Source: Spirosoma linguale DSM 74
GTDB taxonomy: Bacteria > Bacteroidota > Bacteroidia > Cytophagales > Spirosomataceae
DNA length: 64,000 nucleotides
Assembly (NCBI GenBank): GCA_000024525.1
Contig: CP001769.1
Coordinates: forward strand, 4,187,001 to 4,251,000
Reading direction: 5' to 3'
Shown: in pieces, positions 25,144-33,530 of the stretch
Layout: each line of letters opens with the position of its first letter
Numbering within the stretch: the stretch's first letter is position 1
Position numbers and translations under genes: made by a program
Notes under the pieces: model-generated
Told to the model about the DNA's origin: nothing
Databases searched by the model: none
What the model saw: only the letters and a program-made list of their open reading frames with translations

Positions 25144-26379
25144 ATGGAAGATTACGAAGTATACACATTACCCAACGGAATTCGGATTGCGCATAAACAG
25201 ATGCCACATACGCAGATTGCTCACTGTGGTATTATGCTCGACATCGGCAGCCGCGACGAACAACCTCAACAGCAGGGGCTGGCCCATTTCTGGGAGCATA
25301 TGGCCTTCAAAGGTACGGAGAAACGAAAATCCTACCACATTATAACGCGTTTAGAAAACATTGGGGGCGAATTAAACGCCTATACAACGAAAGAAAAGGT
25401 ATGTTTCCATGCCTCGGTTCTCGATGCGCACTTCGAGAAAGCAACCGAATTACTTGCCGACATTACGTTTCATTCGATCTTCCCCGAAAAACAGATTGAG
25501 CGCGAACGGGGCGTCATCCTCGAAGAAATGGCAATGTATTACGATTCGCCCGAAGATGCTATTCAGGATGATTTCGATGAACTGGTTTTTCCAAACCATG
25601 CCCTCGGCGGCAACATTCTTGGCACTACCGAAACCGTTAGTTCGTTCCGGCGCGAAGACCTTCAGCGGTTCATTGCCGAAAATTACGACACCAGCCGGAT
25701 CGTGTTTGCGTCGGTCAGTAAGTTACCGTTCAAACAGGTTGTAAAAATAGCCGAAAAATACTTTCGCGACGTACCGGCCCAGCACTCCGCCCGTCAGCGG
25801 AAAAAGCCTACGGATTACGTGCCCCGCCAAACGCGGGTAGAAAGGCCCATTACTCAGGCACAGTGCGCTATAGGACGCCCCGCCTACGGCCTGACCGACC
25901 CCCGCCGACTGCCGTTTTTTATGCTCGTAAACCTCCTCGGCGGTCCGGGAATGAACTCCCGGCTTAACCTGAATCTACGCGAAAAATACGGCCTTGTCTA
26001 TTCCATCGATGCCAGTTATACGCCCTATCTGGATACCGGGTTTCTGGGTATTTACTTCGGCACCGATCCTAAAAAGGTGGACAAGGCACAATCGCTGATT
26101 GGCAAAGAACTAAAACGATTGCGCGAACAACCCTTAACAACTCTGCAACTGCATCAGACGAAAGAGCAGTTGATCGGGCAGTTGGCCATGGCCGAAGAAA
26201 GCAACAACAGCTTTATGCTTATGATGGCCAAAAGTCTGCTCGATATTGACCGGGTAGAAGCGTTGAATGATATTTTTAACGACATCAAATCCGTAACCGC
26301 CGGGCACCTGCAATCGCTGGCGCAGGAAATTTTCGACGAGAGTCAGTTCAGTTCACTCACCTTCATACCAGAAAAGTAA
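25144..26379 (+). CDS. M16 family zinc peptidase (insulinase/processing-peptidase type)
   Basis: 411 residues with the inverted zinc motif HFWEH (48-52) in GLAHFWEHMAFKGTEKRKSY, the third-ligand region RERGVILEEMAMYYDSPED, and the second-domain motif GPGMNSRLNLNLREKYGLVYS containing the conserved Arg-Tyr pair. Typical of the single-unit processing peptidase-like M16B proteins. No signal peptide, so probably cytoplasmic. The MazG-like gene follows by 8 bp, so the two likely share a transcript. Confidence 0.93.
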   Translation: MEDYEVYTLPNGIRIAHKQMPHTQIAHCGIMLDIGSRDEQPQQQGLAHFWEHMAFKGTEKRKSYHIITRLENIGGELNAYTTKEKVCFHASVLDAHFEKATELLADITFHSIFPEKQIERERGVILEEMAMYYDSPEDAIQDDFDELVFPNHALGGNILGTTETVSSFRREDLQRFIAENYDTSRIVFASVSKLPFKQVVKIAEKYFRDVPAQHSARQRKKPTDYVPRQTRVERPITQAQCAIGRPAYGLTDPRRLPFFMLVNLLGGPGMNSRLNLNLREKYGLVYSIDASYTPYLDTGFLGIYFGTDPKKVDKAQSLIGKELKRLREQPLTTLQLHQTKEQLIGQLAMAEESNNSFMLMMAKSLLDIDRVEALNDIFNDIKSVTAGHLQSLAQEIFDESQFSSLTFIPEK

Positions 26380-26387
26380 TTGTTGCC

Positions 26388-26714
26388 ATGACGATCAAGG
26401 ATGCCCAAACCACCGTTGACGAGTGGATAAAAACCGTTGGCGTTCGCTACTTCAACGAGCTGACCAATATGGCCCAGCTAACCGAAGAAGTTGGCGAAGT
26501 AGCCCGGATCATAGCCCGTCGGTACGGCGAGCAATCCGAAAAAGAGTCAGACAAAAACAAAGACCTCGGCGATGAACTTGCCGATGTATTGTGGGTACTT
26601 ATCTGCCTCGCCAATCAAACCGGCGTCGACCTGACCGAGGCCTTTCAGAAAAACCTCGACAAGAAAAACAAAAGGGATGCCACCAGGCATCTGGATAATG
26701 AGAAGTTAAAGTGA
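26388..26714 (+). CDS. MazG-like nucleotide pyrophosphohydrolase
   Basis: 108 all-helical residues with the MazG-type metal-binding acids: EEVGEVARIIARRYGE (an ExxE-like pair) and DLGDELADVLWVLICLAN (ExxD). It would hydrolyse non-canonical NTPs to NMP and pyrophosphate. It is close to the small single-domain family, not full MazG. It sits 8 bp behind the M16 peptidase gene. The repeat at 26728-26806 and a terminator follow it. Confidence 0.9.
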   Translation: MTIKDAQTTVDEWIKTVGVRYFNELTNMAQLTEEVGEVARIIARRYGEQSEKESDKNKDLGDELADVLWVLICLANQTGVDLTEAFQKNLDKKNKRDATRHLDNEKLK

Positions 26715-26727
26715 GTTGTATCCAATG

Positions 26728-26808
26728 TACCCACGGGCTTCAGCCCGTGTTTTCTACTCTGCACATAAGAACACGGACTAAAGCCGAACGCGGCCCGGCC
26801 CATGGGTA
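26728..26808. repeat. Interrupted inverted repeat with ACGGGCTTCAGCCCGTG core
   Basis: GTACCCACGGGCTTCAGCCC begins at 26728 and itself contains CACGGGCTTCAGCCCGTG, a self-complementary hairpin. Beyond a short spacer, AACACGGACTAAAGCC and CCCATGGGTAC form a diverged second arm with an insertion. This is a dispersed intergenic element type, here directly upstream of a terminator. Confidence 0.6.
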
Positions 26809-26816
26809 CGGTACAT

Positions 26817-26853
26817 AAAAAACCCCCTGAAGCGGAGCTTCAGGGGGTTTTTT
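26817..26853. terminator. Bidirectional terminator
   Basis: AAAAAACCCCCTGAAG (26817-26832) and CTTCAGGGGGTTTTTT (26838-26853) form a perfect 16-bp stem with T runs on both strands, between the convergent MazG-like and fatty acid hydroxylase genes. Confidence 0.9.
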
Positions 26854-26870
26854 ATGAGCTATTTTTCAAA

Positions 26871-27518
26871 TTACTTCTGGAACGACCCAAATACATAATC
26901 CCAGAATGGTGACGATACACCGTAGTTGCTTTCTGGATTCTTGTAATGGTGTACGCTGTGATTTATCCACAAAACCTTGAAGAAGTTCTTGGGAGGTGCA
27001 TAGGCGTGAACGATGAAGTGAACTGCCAGATAACCCGAATAGCCAACCAGAAAACCGGGGAAAAATGCATAAGCCGCTTCACCCATCAGTAGAAAGAACA
27101 GGCCAAAGAAGCCGCCAGCTACAAAAATGGCCAGTGCCGGGGGCATCGCCAGCCGTGTCTTGTCTTTTGGGTATTCGTGGTGGATGCCATGAAACGTATA
27201 CTGGATTTTGGCCCGCTGGGGAGTCGAAGGCGTCAGGTGGTACAAATACCGGTGCAGAACGTATTCAAACAGGGAGAATACCAACAATCCGGTAACGAAC
27301 AGAGTAGCAATCGTGCTGGTACCCATGTCGGTGTAAGTAAAGGCATACCAACCCAAAAATGCCGACAAAACAAGCCACATCGAAATCGGGACCATAATGT
27401 GCGTCCGCGAAAGGGCTTCTAGAATTGGATTGTCGAATAGCTTTTTGCTACCGCTATTTTTAGGCCGGGTTTTTCCATGACCGGCCATGGTTTGCAGCTT
27501 TTCAGTAGTTGATTCCAT
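26871..27518 (-). CDS. Fatty acid hydroxylase/sterol desaturase family membrane protein
   Basis: 215 residues with several transmembrane helices and the histidine-rich di-iron motifs of the superfamily: HRYLYH, HGIHHEYPKDKTRLAMPP, HFIVHAY and HSVHHYKNPESNYGVSSPFWD. The arrangement and short length are closest to the Scs7/FA2H-like 2-hydroxylases that act on fatty acids of sphingolipids, lipids known in Spirosoma-type bacteria. The exact substrate is inferred, not shown. It is a separate transcript ending at the strong terminator. Confidence 0.87.
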   Translation of the reverse strand: MESTTEKLQTMAGHGKTRPKNSGSKKLFDNPILEALSRTHIMVPISMWLVLSAFLGWYAFTYTDMGTSTIATLFVTGLLVFSLFEYVLHRYLYHLTPSTPQRAKIQYTFHGIHHEYPKDKTRLAMPPALAIFVAGGFFGLFFLLMGEAAYAFFPGFLVGYSGYLAVHFIVHAYAPPKNFFKVLWINHSVHHYKNPESNYGVSSPFWDYVFGSFQK

Positions 27519-27613
27519 AGAGAAAGAACATTAACAAAGAGTAATACTGGCACAAAAATAAAAGGAAATCGATTTTGTTGGACAAGATAGTAAACCAATT
27601 TTACTATCCTGAT

Positions 27614-28951
27614 TTATGTTTTACTGACCTCCATCTGATCGGATAGCTTTTCCTGCATGGCAGCCATATTGCCTTTAGGCATCTTCTGACGAATGATAAG
27701 TCGCAACGAGTTATTATACGTCAGGTAGTTAAACATCCAGTTCAGAAAGATGGCCAGTCGGTTTTTAACACCAACAATCGACATTAGATGAACAAATAAC
27801 CACGTTATCCACGCAAAGAATCCCTGAAACTTCAAAAAAGGCAAATCGACTACGGCCAGGCCCCGGCCAATAGTGGCCATAGTGCCCAAATCGCGGTACG
27901 TAAACTCAACGGGAGGCTCATTTTTAGCCCAGCGAATCATATTTTTCGCCAGATGCCTACCCTGCTGAATGGCGGGCTGTGCGATCTGCGGATGGCCGTT
28001 GGGCCATTTTTCTTCCGCCATAAGTGCCACATCACCAATGGCAAAAATATCGGTAAATCCCTGCACCTGATTGTAGCGGTTCACGAGAATCCGACCACCG
28101 CGCCCAAGCACTTCGGGCGGTAAACCGGCCAGTGGATTAGCCTTTACGCCAGCCGCCCAGATCAGGTTATTTGTTCGCAACGTAGTGCCATCATTCATGG
28201 TGACCACGCGCCCGTCGAAATCCTTTACCCGCGTGTTGAGCCGGACGTTAACTCCCAGCTTCTGTAAATAATCGAGCGAATGCTGCTGCGACTGTACTGA
28301 CATTGGCCCCAGCAACTCCCCCCCCGACTCGATGAGGAATATATCCATCATCTTGAAATCCAGTTCGGGATAATCACTTGGCAGTACCGTTTTGCGCATC
28401 TCTGCGAGTGTTCCGCACAGTTCAACGCCCGTTGGCCCGCCCCCTACCACCACCACATCCATTAGCCCTTCCCGCTCATCGAGGGTTTCTACGCTCAGGG
28501 CATCTTCGAAGTTTTGCAGCATCCGGTTACGCAGGGCAATGGCTTCGGCTACCGACTTCATGGGCAGGGCTTTCTCGATAATGTTCTGCTGGTTGAAAAA
28601 ATTGGTATCGGCACCGGTGGCCATCACAAGATAATCGTACGTAACGGGGCCTAGCTCGGTATCCACAGCTTTATCGGCCGGTCGAACACCCGTAACGTTT
28701 GTCACCCGGATATGCACGTTCTTACAATCGCCAAACACCGCCCGTAGCGGGAACAGAATAGAGTTAGCTTCCAGACCGGCGGTTGCCACCTGGTAGTAAA
28801 GTGGCTGGAACTCATGGTAGTTCTGCCGGTTCAGTAAGACCACCTGAAACTCTTTCCGGCGCGACAGGTAGCGGGCCAGTTTCAGGCCGCCAAAGCCAGC
28901 ACCAACAATAACAATACGCTTGCGATCGGTTTGCGGTATGTTTGGATTCAT
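27614..28951 (-). CDS. ndh: Type II NADH dehydrogenase (NAD(P)/FAD-dependent oxidoreductase)
   Basis: 445 residues with two dinucleotide folds: FAD-binding IVIVGAGFGGLKLARYLSRR at the N-terminus and NAD-binding VVVVGGGPTGVELCGTLAEM in the middle. YNQVQGFTDIFAIGDVAL is the usual FAD-contact GD motif. A hydrophobic, amphipathic C-terminal third (FFAWITWLFVHLMSIVGVKN) anchors it to the membrane. It oxidises NADH and reduces the quinone pool without pumping protons. No other respiratory genes are adjacent. Confidence 0.9.
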   Translation of the reverse strand: MNPNIPQTDRKRIVIVGAGFGGLKLARYLSRRKEFQVVLLNRQNYHEFQPLYYQVATAGLEANSILFPLRAVFGDCKNVHIRVTNVTGVRPADKAVDTELGPVTYDYLVMATGADTNFFNQQNIIEKALPMKSVAEAIALRNRMLQNFEDALSVETLDEREGLMDVVVVGGGPTGVELCGTLAEMRKTVLPSDYPELDFKMMDIFLIESGGELLGPMSVQSQQHSLDYLQKLGVNVRLNTRVKDFDGRVVTMNDGTTLRTNNLIWAAGVKANPLAGLPPEVLGRGGRILVNRYNQVQGFTDIFAIGDVALMAEEKWPNGHPQIAQPAIQQGRHLAKNMIRWAKNEPPVEFTYRDLGTMATIGRGLAVVDLPFLKFQGFFAWITWLFVHLMSIVGVKNRLAIFLNWMFNYLTYNNSLRLIIRQKMPKGNMAAMQEKLSDQMEVSKT

Positions 28952-29076
28952 TCAGAGGTACGATTTACACCAGGCCATTGACAGTGGCCGCAGAGCATGG
29001 TTTAATTCCGGTCAGATGCCTTCATCGGGAGGGCCGACAGAAAAACTGATTAACAGACGCCGATGTTTAAATTAGT

Positions 29077-30216
29077 TCAGGAAACCAAAGGCTGGGTAGT
29101 CTGTAGTACCCGCTCATAATGAGCTTCGTAAAGGGGCAGAATACGCGACAATTCGAATTCTTTGGCTCGTGCCAGCGCGTTCTCCTTAAAGGTTGGCAGA
29201 TTGGCATCATCCAATACGTAGAGGGCATTTTTGACCATATCGTCCACGTCACCAACGGGACTCAGAAAGCCGGTAACACCCTGAATATTCAACTCAGGCA
29301 AACCACCGGCATTGGAGGTAATCAGGGGAACTTCGCAAGCCAGCGCTTCCAGTGCCGCCAGGCCAAAGCTCTCATTTTCAGAGGGCATCACGAATAAATC
29401 AGCAACTGACAGTACTTCTTCTACCGCATCCAGTTTGCCCAGAAACCGCACTTGATCGTAGATGCCCAGATCGCGCACCAGTCGCTCAATACGCGCCCGC
29501 TCAGGACCATCACCCACAAGCAGAAGCTTGGCAGGCGTTTGTTGCTGAATATGATAAAACATCATGACCGCATCGTCGATGCGCTTTACCCGCCTGAAGT
29601 TGGAGGTATGCACGATAAGCTTTTCGCCGTTGGGGCAGATGGCTTTTTTGAAATGTTCTTTCTGCTGACGCTTGAACCGGCTCAGGTCGATAAAGTTGGG
29701 AATAACTTCAATTTCGCGGTGAACATTAAAATGTTTGTAGGTATCCTCCCGCAAATTCTCCGACACCGACGTTACCCCGTCCGACTCATTAATACTGAAC
29801 GTAACAACCGGCTCGTAAGACGCATCTTTACCTACCAGAGTAATGTCTGTACCATGTAGGGTTGTTACAACGGGCACGTTACGCCCCTGCGAACGCAGGA
29901 TCATTTTTGCCATGTAGGCCGCCGAAGCGTGCGGAATAGCGTAGTGAACGTGCAGTAAATCGACGTTTTCGTTCGTAACAACGTTGACCATCTCACTGGC
30001 TAAGGCCGACTCATAGGGAGCGTACTGAAACAGCGGATACGACGGTATATTTACTTCATGGTAAAAAACATTTTCATTGAAGAAATCGAGCCGGGGTGGT
30101 TGCTGATAAGTAATGAAGTGAATCTGGTGGCCATTTTTGGCCAACCCTTTGCCAAGTTCAGTGGCGACAACACCACTGCCCCCAAAGGTTGGGTAGCACA
30201 CGATACCAATTTTCAT
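29077..30216 (-). CDS. bshA: N-acetyl-alpha-D-glucosaminyl L-malate synthase
   Basis: 379 residues from the ATG at 30216 (MKIGIVCYPTFGGSGVVATE). The longer reading adds 11 residues. A GT4 family glycosyltransferase with the BshA pattern: YPTFGGSGVVATELGKGLAK, FHxxxYPLFQYAPYE-like region, VTTLHGTDITLVG, VSENLREDTYKHF, VIPNFIDLSRF, HTSNFRRVKRI and SENESFGLAALEALACEVP. It joins GlcNAc from UDP-GlcNAc to L-malate, the first step of bacillithiol synthesis. BshB and BshC are not in this window. Confidence 0.92.
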   Translation of the reverse strand: MKIGIVCYPTFGGSGVVATELGKGLAKNGHQIHFITYQQPPRLDFFNENVFYHEVNIPSYPLFQYAPYESALASEMVNVVTNENVDLLHVHYAIPHASAAYMAKMILRSQGRNVPVVTTLHGTDITLVGKDASYEPVVTFSINESDGVTSVSENLREDTYKHFNVHREIEVIPNFIDLSRFKRQQKEHFKKAICPNGEKLIVHTSNFRRVKRIDDAVMMFYHIQQQTPAKLLLVGDGPERARIERLVRDLGIYDQVRFLGKLDAVEEVLSVADLFVMPSENESFGLAALEALACEVPLITSNAGGLPELNIQGVTGFLSPVGDVDDMVKNALYVLDDANLPTFKENALARAKEFELSRILPLYEAHYERVLQTTQPLVS

Positions 30217-30384
30217 GCGTGAGAGAACGAGTTTGTCTGTCAACAACAAACAAGAGTAAAAAGAATCCCTAAAGAAAGAAAGACACAGGTAAGGCGTAAT
30301 TTTTAATGCTGTTTATCGATCTCTACTTACTTGAGTACCTTTCTTCCTGCGCTCAAAATCCTTATTTTTGGTAAAAATTCAGTT

Positions 30385-31260
30385 ATGGTGGCCCGCCAGT
30401 CCATTCCTTTCTCAGCCTATGCATTCGGCTTTCTGCGACTCATCCGGGTGCAGAATCTGCTGATTGTAGTATTGACGCAATTTCTGGCGCGCGTGTTTCT
30501 GGTTGGCCCTAAAACAGAGGCTATTAAGTGCCTGACCGACCCTACCCTGTGGCTTCTGTCGTTGTCGACCGTTTGTATCGCAGCAGCCGGTTACATTATC
30601 AATGATTATTTCGATATAAAGATTGACCTGATCAACAAACCGGAACGGGTTGTAATCGGGCGGTATCTCAAACGGCGGGTAGCCATGGGCGTACACCAGG
30701 TGCTCAACGTAATAGGCTGTTTGATTGGTCTTTATTTGAGCAAATGGGTATTTGTGGCTGATGTTGTATCGGTATCGCTGCTGTGGTTCTACTCGGCCCA
30801 GTTTAAGCGTCAGCCAGCCATTGGAAACATTGTCATTTCGCTCCTGACGGCCCTTTCCCTCATTATTCTGGCGGTTTACTACCGGCAGAATACGGGTATT
30901 ATTCTTATTTATGCGCTGTTTTCCTTTGGTCTCTCCTTTATTCGTGAGATCATAAAAGATATGCAGGATATTCGGGGCGATGCCCGTTTCGGTTGCCGAA
31001 CACTGCCCATCGTCTGGGGCCTCCGCCGGACAAAATACCTACTTTACACCTTGATCGGCGCTTTCCTGACAAGCCTTTTTATTATTGCCAACTCCCTGAA
31101 CAACACACGCCTTACGTTTATCTTCGGCCTGCTGCTCCTGCCTATAGCCTGGATGACCTACCGGCTTGTTATAGCCGACACCCGACGCGATTTTGGGTAT
31201 CTCAGTAACCTCTGTAAATTAATCATGCTAATGGGCGTCATCAGCATGATTTGGGCGTAA
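30385..31260 (+). CDS. UbiA family prenyltransferase
   Basis: 291 residues from the ATG at 30385 (MVARQSIPFSAYAFGFLRLI). The upstream TTG is less likely. A polytopic membrane enzyme with the two Asp-rich motifs of the family: NDYFDIKID (73-81), followed by the prenyl-binding NKPERVVIG, and KDMQDIRGDARFG. It transfers a prenyl group to an acceptor such as a quinone precursor, glycerol phosphate or chlorin. The acceptor is not clear. It is divergent from bshA, with a 168-bp gap. Confidence 0.9.
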   Translation: MVARQSIPFSAYAFGFLRLIRVQNLLIVVLTQFLARVFLVGPKTEAIKCLTDPTLWLLSLSTVCIAAAGYIINDYFDIKIDLINKPERVVIGRYLKRRVAMGVHQVLNVIGCLIGLYLSKWVFVADVVSVSLLWFYSAQFKRQPAIGNIVISLLTALSLIILAVYYRQNTGIILIYALFSFGLSFIREIIKDMQDIRGDARFGCRTLPIVWGLRRTKYLLYTLIGAFLTSLFIIANSLNNTRLTFIFGLLLLPIAWMTYRLVIADTRRDFGYLSNLCKLIMLMGVISMIWA

Positions 31261-31322
31261 AGATATAGGATGTATTGCTGGCGCAAGCTCATACATCCTA
31301 TATCATACATCCTATATCTTTA
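31258..31322. repeat. 18-bp inverted repeat with extra internal copy
   Basis: TAAAGATATAGGATGTAT (31258-31275) overlaps the UbiA stop codon and is perfectly complementary to ATACATCCTATATCTTTA (31305-31322). A second partial copy of the right arm (ATACATCCTATAT) lies at 31291-31303, so alternative stems are possible. Confidence 0.65.
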
Positions 31323-31395
31323 CGCAACTTTGTTGCAAAAAAGTGAGTTATGGGAATGTACGTTTGCCTAAAGCATCGTATTTTTGTGTGTGCTC

Positions 31396-31776
31396 ATGAA
31401 AACAGAAAGTTTCTCCCGCAAAGCTGACTATATCGGTATTACTGGCTCCGTGCTGTGCATTATCCACTGCCTGATTACGCCCGTGTTACTGCTGACGAGT
31501 TCACTTTTTCAGAACTCAGCGCTTCGGGTTGGTTACCTGAGTCTCGATTATGTATTCATCGGCGTGAACATCATTGCGGTTTATTTCGCCACCCGCCATT
31601 ACGCTCCCCTGGCCATCAAGCGCAGCCTTTGGGGCTTCCTGCTCCTGTTTGCCGTTGCCCTGCTTCTGGAAGACGCCGACCCCATTTTTGAGTACATCGC
31701 CTACATTGCCTCAGCCGGTTTGGTTATTACCCATCTGCTCAACATCCGGCAGCATCGGGTAAGTCATACTCATTAA
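31396..31776 (+). CDS. MerC domain-containing membrane protein
   Basis: 126 residues from the ATG at 31396 (MKTESFSRKADYIGITGSVL). Four hydrophobic helices and the MerC-type metal motif CIIHC (21-25) in the first. MerC proteins transport or bind mercuric ions in mer operons. Members in Bacteroidota usually stand alone without mer genes, as here, so mercury resistance should not be assumed. The C-terminus is His-rich (RQHRVSHTH). The -7-like word TATTTTTG at 31379 is close to the start. Confidence 0.85.
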   Translation: MKTESFSRKADYIGITGSVLCIIHCLITPVLLLTSSLFQNSALRVGYLSLDYVFIGVNIIAVYFATRHYAPLAIKRSLWGFLLLFAVALLLEDADPIFEYIAYIASAGLVITHLLNIRQHRVSHTH

Positions 31777-31854
31777 ATGACTGCCATTTAACATGGGAGA
31801 CATAGTTGAAGCCGAGTTACCTGATGGCAACCGCATGACTGACATACCCGGAAT

Positions 31855-33231
31855 CTAATCAAGCTGTGGCTCAGGTCCCCGGAAAGGATCAAGCTTGGTA
31901 ATTAATGGTAAAGAAACCGGCTTACCAGTCTGCGCAGACTGATAGATCGCTTCCATGATTCGATGATCCTGAAGCCCTTCTTCGCCGGGTGTAAACGGCT
32001 GCTTATTTTGCTGAACACAATCGGAGAAGTGATCCATTTCAGTGGCAAACTGATCTTTTTCCATCAAACTGATCTGATCCCTATGTTCTGTTTGTCCTTC
32101 TGCATACGACCGCTGCAACTCCAGGCCGTTATAAGCAAAGGCATTTTCCAGGTTAAGCCAGCCCCGCTCGGCTAACACCCGGTAACGACGGGATTCGTGC
32201 GCATAATAGTGTGCGCCACAGTTGGTGATCAGGCCGCTGGGAAAGCGCATCTGCCAGGACATCACCTCTTCCACTTCCCGAAACAACGGATTGCCAGGCG
32301 TACTATATTGATAAGCAAATACTTCTGTTGGCTCTTCGCCCAGAATGAAACGAGCCGTATTGAGGCAGTATAAGCCAATGTCGGGTAAAGCTCCCCCACC
32401 GGCTAGTGCCCGAATGTGTCGCCAATGGTTCGGATTTGCTTCCTGTTGGGCGTTGAATAATTCAATAAATTTAGGCGCTCCGTATTCCTTCTGCCGAATT
32501 TGTTCGCGGACATACCGGTTGTGAGGCTCGTATTGAATTCGGTAAGCGACCATCAGTTTACGCCCCGCCTTATTACAGGCATCGATCATAGCCTGACAAT
32601 CAGCTGAAGAGGTAGCCATTGGCTTCTCTGTGAGAATATGCTTACCCGCCTGCGCCCCCCGAATGGTGTACTCTGCATGCATAGCGTTGGGCAGTACAAT
32701 GTAAACCACCTGCACCTCAGGATTGTCGCGCAACTGGTCGTACGTATCGTAACTGTAGCAGTTCTCAGGCCTAACGCCGTACTGCTGCGCCACTTTCTGA
32801 AGTTTCTGAGGACTCCCGCTCACCAGCGCTACCAGTTTGGACTTTCGGCTGCGGCCAAAAGCGGGCAGTATATTTTCGAGTGCTAAATGTCCCAGACCAA
32901 CAACTGCATAACCTACTCGCTGGTCGGGTGGTTGCGGAGACGGTGTGGGAGGTGTTTGTCGGTCTGCGTCCCCCCGGATTGGTTCAAGCTTGATGGGCTC
33001 ATCTACTTTGGGCGGAATAACGGCCGGGGGCGAAACGGGTTGTATATGCGGCACAGTATCTGCCTGACTTACGACCGACCGGATACCTGCTGGCTGATCA
33101 CGGCCGTAACTTGTCAGTAATCCGCCAGCCGTGCCGACAGCCAGCGCTCGCCCGGTTAGCTTAAGAAAATCCTTGCGTGATTGCGGTGGCGTGTTGGCCA
33201 ATGCCTTAAGAAAGGTAGTCAGTCTGTTCAT
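31855..33231 (-). CDS. Exported Gfo/Idh/MocA family oxidoreductase
   Basis: 458 residues. The N-terminal SRKDFLKLTGRALAVGTAGG is a Tat-like signal lacking a strict RR (SRK-DFLK). A Pro-rich linker of about 65 residues (to about 105) then leads to the dinucleotide fold YAVVGLGHLALENILPAFGR, the catalytic-region motif TEKPMATSSADCQAMI, and the C-terminal sheet domain with FNAQQEANPNHWR and GALPDIGLYCLNTARF. It resembles periplasmic glucose-fructose oxidoreductase in layout, where NADP is carried tightly with the enzyme. The substrate is unknown. Other exported sugar-derivative enzymes occur at 7.5-9.3 kb and 37.6 kb. Confidence 0.87.
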   Translation of the reverse strand: MNRLTTFLKALANTPPQSRKDFLKLTGRALAVGTAGGLLTSYGRDQPAGIRSVVSQADTVPHIQPVSPPAVIPPKVDEPIKLEPIRGDADRQTPPTPSPQPPDQRVGYAVVGLGHLALENILPAFGRSRKSKLVALVSGSPQKLQKVAQQYGVRPENCYSYDTYDQLRDNPEVQVVYIVLPNAMHAEYTIRGAQAGKHILTEKPMATSSADCQAMIDACNKAGRKLMVAYRIQYEPHNRYVREQIRQKEYGAPKFIELFNAQQEANPNHWRHIRALAGGGALPDIGLYCLNTARFILGEEPTEVFAYQYSTPGNPLFREVEEVMSWQMRFPSGLITNCGAHYYAHESRRYRVLAERGWLNLENAFAYNGLELQRSYAEGQTEHRDQISLMEKDQFATEMDHFSDCVQQNKQPFTPGEEGLQDHRIMEAIYQSAQTGKPVSLPLITKLDPFRGPEPQLD

Positions 33232-33530
33232 AAACGCGGAGTAGGTTCGATAAAGTCTTTTGGTTAACCCCTTGCTTAGTGAATGGTTGTCAATATGTTT
33301 CTAAAAGTGAGGATGATTGCCATAGTTGATTTAAACGTGCTTATGAACGACTTGTCATCCCAAGTATAAATGACAGCTTATAGCTCAGCTATCAACTAAT
33401 TAATAGGCCAATGCCTCACTCTTTTTCCCAATCTGTACCATACCGTCACTTCTTTACCAACTACAAAAACTCTTGTCTGCCAAAGGAGTAATGAAAAAAT
33501 CAACTAGTTACTGTCTGATAAACTGGTTTT
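33232..33530. other. Intergenic region (299 bp)
   Basis: Divergent gap between the Gfo/Idh gene and the T9SS cargo gene. Moderately AT-rich and presumably holds both promoters. No convincing ORF, repeat or RNA structure seen. Confidence 0.35.

Noticed and set aside
31379..31386. TATTTTTG as a promoter for the MerC gene
   Set aside because: It matches the -7 consensus, but the nearest upstream TTTG is only 12 bases away instead of 19-21, so the promoter is not convincing.
31396..31776. MerC as a mercury-resistance locus
   Set aside because: No merR, merA, merT or merP; the single gene is common in Bacteroidota.
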